Shown here in pieces: positions 1 to 5,193 of a stretch of DNA of 7,704 nucleotides. Both the position numbers and the translations under genes were made by a program. This DNA is from a bacterium (lineage in GTDB: Bacteria > Vulcanimicrobiota > Xenobia > Xenobiales > Xenobiaceae): NCBI GenBank assembly GCA_017444165.1, contig JAFSXH010000106.1, positions 1 through 7,704 on the forward strand. Direction: 5' to 3'. Position 1 is the stretch's first letter. The number at the start of each line of letters is the position of its first letter. The notes beneath the pieces were generated by a model. That model saw only the letters and a program-made list of their open reading frames with translations, made no database searches and was not told the origin of the DNA.

Positions 1-914
1 AAGAAACTTTTAGGACTACTGTACGTTATGCTGCCATTATAGGAGTTTAAAAACACATGGTTGATTGTAGTAGGGTAAACTGCAATAGCAATGGTTGCAC
101 TTAGCAAAACACCAAAACCGTAAGAGATGCCACGCCATATTTCACGTTTGTATAACATGTAAATTACATAAAATAGTGTCAAGAAAAAAACGTATATATA
201 TGTGCAGTATTGCGTTAAGAAGCCCAGGATATTTAATACAAAAATAGCGACTGCATAATTTACATTGAATTCTTTGATTAGGCGAATTTGCAAATAAGTT
301 ATACATATCGTGATAAATGTCAACATCATGTACATGCGCAGAAAACAAACTTCACCTATTCCTGATGGTGTCAAGCCCCAGAATGCAGAAGCCATCAAGG
401 CGTGACTAGGACGCATTCCAATTTCTTTAGCAACAAAGAAAATTAACGGTATTGATCCCACAAAGAATATGATATTAATTGAATAAGCGAACCACCAAGA
501 GAATTGATTAGGAAAGAATGAGCATATCGTATGCAATAAAAAATAGTATAACGGTGGATGTACATCAAGCGTTTGATTATGGTAAACGTTGCTATACGAA
601 AAACTATCTTCTGGCTGTACAGTGAGTGTATTTTTGTAATAGAGGCCATCGTGCCAATGGTGAAAATAAGCCTTATAACTCGCAGTTTCACTTTGCACAT
701 AATTATCAATATTGTCCATCTTATCTCCAGCACCAGGAGCAATCGGAAACAAGAAGGGACAATCAGATTCAATTTTGTTAGACAACATGTACGACCATAC
801 TTCATCTACATGTGGAACTTTACGCATACAAAAGAAAGTTGTTGAAACTCCCAAACACAGAAATGTCAACAAGAGTAAAAAGGACCATTGATATTTTTGG
901 ATCGTTTTATCCAT
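1..914 (-). CDS. GT-C family membrane glycosyltransferase (PMT/ArnT-like), partial, 3' end outside window
   Basis: An open frame of 304 codons starts at an ATG at 914 and runs without a stop off the left edge, so the C-terminus is missing. Predicted membrane segments lie at about residues 11-29, 139-162, 196-211, 220-254 and 263-280. The first extracytoplasmic loop carries an acidic pair (HVDE, residues 35-38), as expected for the catalytic or metal site of GT-C enzymes. HPPLYY at 119-124 and the FLRMYMM stretch at 191-197 are typical of the glycosyltransferase 39/PMT_2 group. Members take sugar from a polyprenyl-phosphate donor and transfer it on the outer face of the membrane. The ATG lies 13 bases after the methyltransferase stop, with only a weak purine stretch (AGAGAA) upstream, so translation may depend on the upstream genes. 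Together with the GT2 gene it forms a donor-maker and donor-user pair. Sugar and acceptor cannot be read from the sequence. Confidence 0.85.
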   Translation of the reverse strand, partial: MDKTIQKYQWSFLLLLTFLCLGVSTTFFCMRKVPHVDEVWSYMLSNKIESDCPFLFPIAPGAGDKMDNIDNYVQSETASYKAYFHHWHDGLYYKNTLTVQPEDSFSYSNVYHNQTLDVHPPLYYFLLHTICSFFPNQFSWWFAYSINIIFFVGSIPLIFFVAKEIGMRPSHALMASAFWGLTPSGIGEVCFLRMYMMLTFITICITYLQIRLIKEFNVNYAVAIFVLNILGFLTQYCTYIYVFFLTLFYVIYMLYKREIWRGISYGFGVLLSATIAIAVYPTTINHVFLNSYNGSITYSSPKSF

Positions 915-927
915 TGGTTATCGTTCT

Positions 928-1629
928 CTATTTCAGTTTGCAAACGGAAAGCAAGGATAGTCCAGGCAGATGAATTCCGCATTTAGAGAGAAATGTTAGA
1001 ATATCAAAATCTGCATTCAAGATATTTGACACTATTTTTGTTTTTAAATCTGTCTCTGCATAGTTCCAACCACTTAAATTTTCAGTGCGATTCATGGTGA
1101 TAAGCCGTCCGATTATCAAAGAAAAATAAAAATATGACCATTGTTCTTCGACAAGGCCACTTTTTTTTATGACTTTCAGCAGAGACTGATGCTCATAGCG
1201 GCGATAATGGTGCAACTCACGATCATGCAAAGAGTATAGTTTCATAAACGCTGGTACAGTGATGAGTACCTTGCCGTTGGATGCCAGATATTTAAGAATA
1301 TCGGTGAGATATGCCGTATCATCTTCTATGTGTTCTAGCACATCCATCATTAGAATATAATTGAACTTACGTTTTGGCAAATGTTCTAAGGAGTTGACAG
1401 CGTGTACGTTACCATCATGGAGTTCTTCTTGCAGATTAATGTCCACTCCATAAACTTGGACATTTGGAAAACGTGCTACAAACCTGCGATCGAAGTAACT
1501 ATCTCCGCATCCGATGTCCAGAACATTGCCTTCCATAGGCATCTTTTCCAAAATGCGCAAAATGCTCCTAGTTCTGGATAACTCCCACGGGTGACGATTT
1601 TGATTGTTACTAACTTCGCTTAAATCCAT
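928..1629 (-). CDS. Class I SAM-dependent methyltransferase
   Basis: This 233-residue protein has the Rossmann-type SAM-binding motifs in order: VLDIGCGDS (36-44, motif I), GVDIN (61-65, the acidic residue that usually contacts the ribose), DVLEHIEDD (96-104, motif IV) and TVPA (124-127). The HDRELHHYRRY segment (135-145) is a recurrent feature of Methyltransf_11/23-type proteins encoded beside glycosyltransferases. There is no signal peptide or clear membrane segment, so it is probably cytoplasmic. Its ATG overlaps the TAA stop of the glycosyltransferase gene by one base (TAATG), and AGGAG at 1638-1642 lies 8 bases before the start, so the two are probably co-translated. I infer that it methylates a sugar, lipid-linked intermediate or acceptor of the same pathway. 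The exact substrate is not visible, and related proteins have many different substrates. Confidence 0.88.
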   Translation of the reverse strand: MDLSEVSNNQNRHPWELSRTRSILRILEKMPMEGNVLDIGCGDSYFDRRFVARFPNVQVYGVDINLQEELHDGNVHAVNSLEHLPKRKFNYILMMDVLEHIEDDTAYLTDILKYLASNGKVLITVPAFMKLYSLHDRELHHYRRYEHQSLLKVIKKSGLVEEQWSYFYFSLIIGRLITMNRTENLSGWNYAETDLKTKIVSNILNADFDILTFLSKCGIHLPGLSLLSVCKLK

Positions 1630-2576
1630 TAGTGATTCTCCTGCTCAATATTGGAGTCCATAATAATGTACATGGGCCTTTGTTTGGCTTCTACAAAAAC
1701 TCTTGAAAGATAACTGCCCAATACACCTATACACATTTGTTGTAGGCCTGACACAAACAGAATGATACAAACGAGCGAGGACCAGCCGTCTACTGGATCA
1801 CCGAAAAATATTTTTTTGATAATGACGAGTGCAATTAAGAAAAACGAAAATAAAAACAGCACGACACCGATTACAGATGAAATAATCAGTGGCATATTCG
1901 AAAATGAAACTATTCCCTCTATAGAATAGCTAAACAGTTTTGCAAATGACCATTTCGTAGTACCGCCAGCTCGCTCATGATTGTTGAAGGCTAGCCAATA
2001 CGTACGATAACCAGCCCATTCGAAGATCCCTTTAGTAAAACGCGACCGTTCTCTCATAGAGAGGATGGAATTGACCATGCGCCGCGTCATCATAGAAAAA
2101 TCTCTTGCCCCGTCTACAATCTTCACATCAGATAATTTATTGATTAACTTGTAAAACATCTTGGCAAAAAAGGAACGAATAATTGGTTCTCCCTTTCTGT
2201 CTATTCGTTTAGTAGCGATTCTGTCATATTTACCCGTACTAATCAGACGATACATTTCTGGAATTTTAGATGGCGGATCTTGTAAATCAGCATCTATAAT
2301 GACGATATAATCTCCAGTAGCGGCTTCAAGTCCCGCAAGCATCGCTGCCTCTTTGCCGAAATTGCGCGAAAAACGAACATACTTAACGTACGTCGCTTTT
2401 TTAGAAAGTGCGTATATCCTTTCGTAAGTATCATCTGATGAACCATCGTCAACGTAAACAAGCTCTAACTGAAGTTCCTCAGGCAATTGCTCTTTTATTG
2501 AGCATATCTCCTGAAAGAATCTTTCAATATTTTCCCCCTCGTTAAAGCACGGAGTCACAATAGATAATGTAGTCAC
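1629..2576 (-). CDS. Polyprenyl-phosphate glycosyltransferase, GT2 family (GtrB/DPM1-like)
   Basis: The enzyme most likely transfers a sugar from a nucleotide donor to polyprenyl phosphate on the cytoplasmic face of the membrane. With the GTG start used here it has 315 residues. The GT-A domain shows the PCFNEGENIE start (9-18), VDDGSSDD (42-49), SRNFGKEAAMLAG (about 70-82) and the metal-binding DADLQDPP (95-102). The RFTKGIFEWAG and RAGGTTKWSF segments are typical of this family. Two membrane segments follow at about 227-256 and 265-290, then the ending RPMYII. An upstream ATG at 2612 would add 12 residues (starting MNISRW) but has no ribosome site. The GTG at 2576 has AAGGGAGG 5 bases upstream and gives the usual N-terminus just before LSIVTPC. 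The stop overlaps the methyltransferase ATG. No GtrA-type flippase is visible in the window. Confidence 0.92.
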   Translation of the reverse strand: MTTLSIVTPCFNEGENIERFFQEICSIKEQLPEELQLELVYVDDGSSDDTYERIYALSKKATYVKYVRFSRNFGKEAAMLAGLEAATGDYIVIIDADLQDPPSKIPEMYRLISTGKYDRIATKRIDRKGEPIIRSFFAKMFYKLINKLSDVKIVDGARDFSMMTRRMVNSILSMRERSRFTKGIFEWAGYRTYWLAFNNHERAGGTTKWSFAKLFSYSIEGIVSFSNMPLIISSVIGVVLFLFSFFLIALVIIKKIFFGDPVDGWSSLVCIILFVSGLQQMCIGVLGSYLSRVFVEAKQRPMYIIMDSNIEQENH

Positions 2577-2581
2577 ATTCG

Positions 2582-2589
2582 CCTCCCTT
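2582..2589 (-). promoter_or_regulatory. Strong ribosome binding site that sets the GTG start of the GT2 gene
   Basis: On the minus strand the site reads AAGGGAGG and ends 5 bases before the GTG at 2576-2574. The in-frame ATG at 2612 is preceded by pyrimidine-rich sequence (TTCTTTCCCC) with no such site. This is the main evidence for choosing the shorter protein. Confidence 0.75.
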
Positions 2590-2660
2590 CTGCGCCACCG
2601 TGAAATATTCATACGGGGAAAGAACTCGTGATTTGCAAAAGATGTTAAGTCATACCTACT

Positions 2661-3512
2661 CTAAAGAACGGGTAGTGGCAAGATAAATTTACCTTCATCA
2701 TCCCTGTAAACCTCCAGAGGATCAGGAGGAATAATCTCTGCTTCTAGTTCTTTTTTATCTTCATCTTGAGCAATTTTTGTCTCTTCACTCGAACCTAATG
2801 TTACTACAAAATATTTGCCATCAACTCCAAAATGGGAAAATTGGGCGTTGAGATTGGGAATGGGTATCTTTGGCCAGGGATTTATTATGGCATAATCATC
2901 AGTTATCTCTACCAATCCTTGCAAAGATTCGATGCGGCTGATCTTCTGTTGGGCAAAAGACATAATCAATTTGCGGAACATCATTGGCAAAGGCATAATG
3001 TCGGCCGTCCAGAAATTTTCAAAGACGATCTTAATGCAGTTGTTTACCGCTTTAAAACCTATATCAATGGAGAAGGGACAGGAGATGAGCTTTTTTACTT
3101 CGCCGCGAATACTGACCTTGCCGCCAGCAAAGACTAAACGAAGACCGTTGATCTCAACGGGAGCGTTGCGTTTTAATTCAGCGTTAAAAGCTGGACTGGA
3201 CAAGAACGAATTTATAAGATCGGCACTAATCCTGATCACCAAACGCTCTACTTTTATACCTACTTGAGAGAGAAAATCTGCAGAAGATAAGCCCCGTTTA
3301 AGGTTACTAATTTTGAAAGAACATTCATCTACAGCTACTCCCTCGAAAGCCTTAGAAGTTATACGGCCATCTTTAGAGTTTAACTTTACCGAATAACCAC
3401 TCTTTGATTCTTCCAAAGAGATAGAGATCTTTTCTAGACTAAAAGCATTGACATTATCTACCACTAAGGAGATTATTTGATCTAAGTTTAAGCCCACAGC
3501 AACCTTCCCCAT
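2661..3512 (-). CDS. DUF2993/LmeA-like protein of unknown function
   Basis: This 283-residue protein has alternating hydrophobic and polar residues through most of its length, as expected for a beta-rich fold. The ISADLINSFLSS helix-like segment (95-106), followed by strands around INGLRLVFAGGKVSIRGEV (121-139), resembles the DUF2993/LmeA lipid-binding group; this is recognition by pattern only. There is no signal peptide or membrane segment, although LmeA-type proteins are often exported. The C-terminus has a charged stretch (about 243-259) and then a proline-rich ending (PPDPLEV; LPLPVL). The gene begins 17 bases after the fmdB-like stop. The ATG at 3512 has no visible ribosome site. An in-frame GTG at 3497 lies 5 bases after GGGGAAGG and would give a protein five residues shorter. 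A lipid- or envelope-related role is inference. Confidence 0.8.
   Translation of the reverse strand: MGKVAVGLNLDQIISLVVDNVNAFSLEKISISLEESKSGYSVKLNSKDGRITSKAFEGVAVDECSFKISNLKRGLSSADFLSQVGIKVERLVIRISADLINSFLSSPAFNAELKRNAPVEINGLRLVFAGGKVSIRGEVKKLISCPFSIDIGFKAVNNCIKIVFENFWTADIMPLPMMFRKLIMSFAQQKISRIESLQGLVEITDDYAIINPWPKIPIPNLNAQFSHFGVDGKYFVVTLGSSEETKIAQDEDKKELEAEIIPPDPLEVYRDDEGKFILPLPVL
3503..3510 (-). promoter_or_regulatory. Possible ribosome binding site for an alternative GTG start
   Basis: The minus strand reads GGGGAAGG here and ends 5 bases before an in-frame GTG at 3497-3495. The annotated ATG at 3512 overlaps this site and is itself preceded by AT-rich sequence without a purine-rich motif, so the GTG may be the true start of the DUF2993-like gene. 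Confidence 0.45.
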
Positions 3513-3529
3513 AGAAAATGAAATTTTGC

Positions 3530-3754
3530 TTATTTTTCTGTTTTAGAACTTTGCTTCCCTTCCCCAGAACTTCCATGCGGGTTGTCTGTAACATAAAAAC
3601 CACTACCTTTAAATACAATTCCCACATTACCCACAACTTTGTGCATACTCTCTTGACCACAATCTGGACATATAGTTAAGGGAGCATCATCGGCATGTTG
3701 TAATTTCTCTACTTCTTTATGACAATTAGAACAGCGGTAAACGTATATAGGCAT
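3530..3754 (-). CDS. FmdB-family zinc-ribbon protein
   Basis: This 74-residue protein begins MPIYVYRC, the standard opening of FmdB/CxxC-CxxC-SSSS proteins. Two zinc-knuckle pairs are present: C8-x2-C11 and C29-x2-C32. A conserved FKGSGFYVTDN segment (48-58) follows, then a low-complexity tail rich in Ser, Gly and Lys. The family is widespread. It is named after a putative regulator of an amidase/formamidase operon, but most members have no demonstrated role, so a regulatory function should not be assumed. The start is clear: GAGGT lies 7 bases upstream of the ATG, and the N-terminus matches the family. The gene follows the heptad palindrome and precedes the DUF2993-like gene by 17 bases, probably in one transcript. 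Confidence 0.9.
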   Translation of the reverse strand: MPIYVYRCSNCHKEVEKLQHADDAPLTICPDCGQESMHKVVGNVGIVFKGSGFYVTDNPHGSSGEGKQSSKTEK

Positions 3755-3777
3755 AAACCATACCTCAAAAAATAATC

Positions 3778-3844
3778 AAAAACTCGTAATGCGTAACTCG
3801 TAATTTGCGAAGTTTTTTCTTCACAATTACGCATTACGCATTAT
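3778..3844 (-). terminator. Possible intrinsic terminator formed by the heptad hairpin
   Basis: Read on the minus strand, the long hairpin (3844 to 3786) is followed after three bases by five T (3782-3778), and six more T occur about seven bases later. This could end transcripts of the 85-residue gene. The stem is AT-rich and far longer than a typical terminator stem, and the genes on both sides point the same way, so it could equally allow read-through or protect mRNA ends. Confidence 0.35.
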
Positions 3845-3859
3845 AAATTACGCATTATG
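3785..3859. repeat. Palindromic element built from 7-base units
   Basis: The right side contains five consecutive 7-base units starting at 3825, 3832, 3839, 3846 and 3853: AATTACG, CATTACG, CATTATA, AATTACG and CATTATG. The left side contains three units of the reverse complement, CGTAATG, CGTAACT and CGTAATT, starting at 3785, 3792 and 3799. The two sides pair as a long hairpin: arm 3786-3812, a loop of six T (3813-3818), arm 3819-3844. It has about three mismatches, one bulged T and a terminal GAAG/CTTC stem. It fills most of the gap between the 85-residue gene and fmdB. Heptamer repeats of this general type occur between genes in several bacterial groups. Whether this one is multicopy in its genome cannot be seen here. 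Confidence 0.85.
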
Positions 3860-3870
3860 TTATTTGCCAA
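3840..3870 (-). promoter_or_regulatory. Possible sigma-70 type promoter for fmdB
   Basis: The minus strand has TTGGCA at 3870-3865 and a perfect TATAAT at 3845-3840, separated by 19 bases. The -10 match lies in one of the two repeat units ending in a variant of TTACG (CATTATA), so it may be coincidental. The spacing is longer than the optimal 17. Initiation would fall inside the palindrome. Confidence 0.3.
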
Positions 3871-3871
3871 A

Positions 3872-4129
3872 CTACTCCAAAGGATCGTCTTGGGTAATCA
3901 TGACATCTATAGAATGTTTGTTTACTGTAACAAAATCTGCCGTATGCATGAGCGTATCGCCATTTATATTAAAAATGTTGGCGTTAGTGACGGAAATAAA
4001 CTCTTTAGCACGCACGTTCAATTCGTCAGCTATATGAGAGTCTGCCACTAAATAGATCTCACCCTCGATACGGTGATTGCTAGTGTAAATTACAACTTCT
4101 TTGCGTTCTTTAGGAATACGCAACGACAT
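3872..4129 (-). CDS. Small conserved-looking hypothetical protein, 85 residues
   Basis: The protein begins MSLRIPKERKEVVIYTSNHRI and has a strongly alternating pattern of hydrophobic and polar residues, suggesting a small beta-barrel or beta-sandwich. It has no signal peptide, cysteine motif or membrane segment, and is probably cytoplasmic. Segments such as HRIEGEIYL (19-27), VRAKEFISVTNANIF (39-53) and DFVTVNKHSIDVM (65-77) look like core strands. It resembles a small uncharacterised bacterial family that I recall only by pattern, so I assign no function. GGGAG lies 9 bases before the ATG, and the gene starts 23 bases after the serA stop, so it probably shares the serA transcript. It is followed by the heptad palindrome. 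Confidence 0.8.
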   Translation of the reverse strand: MSLRIPKERKEVVIYTSNHRIEGEIYLVADSHIADELNVRAKEFISVTNANIFNINGDTLMHTADFVTVNKHSIDVMITQDDPLE

Positions 4130-4152
4130 ATCTTTTCTCTCCCACCTTTTAT

Positions 4153-5118
4153 TTACTTGACAGGATTGACGCAGTTAGGAACAGGCTCTTTTCCTTCAGA
4201 GAATATCTTGGCCAAACGAGCAGCCTCTAAACCTGTAACTAACTCAGCTTGTTCTGTGGAAGCTCCAATATGATGAGTAGCGTAACAATTGGGATGCTTG
4301 GCCAAGGCACTATCAAAATCAGCTACTGTTGTTCCTGGCTCGTTGGGCAACACATCTAAACCACAGCGCAAGCCTTCCTCATCTAAAGCCTTTAAGAGGG
4401 CATCATTATCGACAATCTCCGCTCTAGAAGTGTTGAGCAAGATAGCACCAGGCTTCATTGCTCCTAAGAACTCCTCACCGATCATCTTGCGCGTAGCATC
4501 TAAGAGAGGTACATGGATAGAGACTATATCAGCTTTCTTAGCCACATCCAAGAGAGTATCACAACGCTCGATGCCTAATTTTTCAGCCAACTCTGGAGTC
4601 AAACAGATATCATAAGCACAAATATTTACCTCGAAGCCACGCAGACGCTTAATTAATTCCGTTCCGATCATACCCGTACCGATCAAGCCGACAGTCTTAC
4701 CTTTAAGACCTTGGGCCTTGCCGAACTCTTTCTTATTCCAATGTCCAGCTCTCAACTCAGCTACACAATCAGGAATGCGCCTCTCCAAAGACAGGAGCAA
4801 CCCCATAGCCAACTCAGCTACAGCCACAGAATTCTTGCCAGGACAATTGACGACGCGGACATTGTGCTCCGTAGCGCAAGGAACATCTATGGTATTGACA
4901 CCAGAACCAGCACGAATAACTAATCCTAATTGTTTAGCAACTTCGAAAGTAGCTTTTGTCACTTTAGTAGAACGAACGACTAAAATATTGACATCGGCGA
5001 TATTATCTGGCAATTCATCCGCTGTAACAGTGGGATTATTGATAACCTCCGCTCCCTCTATGGCCTTGAAAGCCTCAATAGCAACGGGGCTGAGTTTATC
5101 GGCTAATAAGATCTTCAT
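4153..5118 (-). CDS. serA: D-3-phosphoglycerate dehydrogenase, short form
   Basis: This 321-residue D-2-hydroxyacid dehydrogenase probably oxidises 3-phosphoglycerate to 3-phosphohydroxypyruvate with NAD, the first step of serine synthesis, in the cytoplasm. RAGSGVNTID (69-78) belongs to the substrate domain. The nucleotide-binding GLIGTGMIG (144-152) is followed by D170, where NAD-preferring enzymes carry an acid. The catalytic triad is present: R232 in NTSRAEIVD, E260 in DVLPNEPG and H283 in THHIGAS. The protein ends soon after the catalytic domain, so it lacks the C-terminal ACT domain that gives serine feedback control in long SerA forms. GAGAGG upstream of the ATG supports the start. No other serine-pathway gene is nearby, so another 2-hydroxyacid substrate is possible, but the SerA-like substrate loop favours this call. 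Confidence 0.85.
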   Translation of the reverse strand: MKILLADKLSPVAIEAFKAIEGAEVINNPTVTADELPDNIADVNILVVRSTKVTKATFEVAKQLGLVIRAGSGVNTIDVPCATEHNVRVVNCPGKNSVAVAELAMGLLLSLERRIPDCVAELRAGHWNKKEFGKAQGLKGKTVGLIGTGMIGTELIKRLRGFEVNICAYDICLTPELAEKLGIERCDTLLDVAKKADIVSIHVPLLDATRKMIGEEFLGAMKPGAILLNTSRAEIVDNDALLKALDEEGLRCGLDVLPNEPGTTVADFDSALAKHPNCYATHHIGASTEQAELVTGLEAARLAKIFSEGKEPVPNCVNPVK

Positions 5119-5147
5119 TTAAGTTGTACCTCTCTATTTTTTACTAC

Positions 5148-5166
5148 GGCTTGAATAGCTCAAACC
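5148..5166 (-). other. Small hairpin in the leader of serA
   Basis: Minus-strand RNA can form a 7-bp stem (GGUUUGA with UCAAGCC) around a 5-base loop. One pair is G-U, so the fold is better in minus-strand RNA than in plus. No T run follows, so it is not a good intrinsic terminator. It lies 29 bases upstream of the serA ATG, in the 75-base gap after the nucleotidase gene, and might affect mRNA stability or serA translation. Confidence 0.35.
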
Positions 5167-5193
5167 TTCCTTTAGTTAAGTTATCTTTCCTCT

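Noticed and set aside
443..805. Open frame of 120 codons on the minus strand
   Set aside because: It lies in a different frame from the long GT-C gene that spans 1-914. The GT-C frame has membrane segments and family motifs, while this one has none. The 142-348 frame is rejected for the same reason.
2577..2660. Terminator or promoter between the DUF2993-like and GT2 genes
   Set aside because: I found no stable hairpin with a T run and no convincing -35/-10 pair; only the ribosome site is clear.
2832..3267. Two plus-strand frames antisense to the DUF2993-like gene
   Set aside because: They overlap each other and have no family signature. The minus-strand gene fits its neighbours in direction and spacing.
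3785..3859. CRISPR array
   Set aside because: The 7-base units are directly adjacent or inverted, with no unique spacers of 25-40 bases, and no cas gene is present.
4718..5122. Open frame of 134 codons on the plus strand
   Set aside because: It is fully antisense to serA, whose motifs are complete, and its translation shows no recognisable domain. The plus-strand frames at 4289-4615, 4711-4923 and 4073-4273 are likewise shadows.
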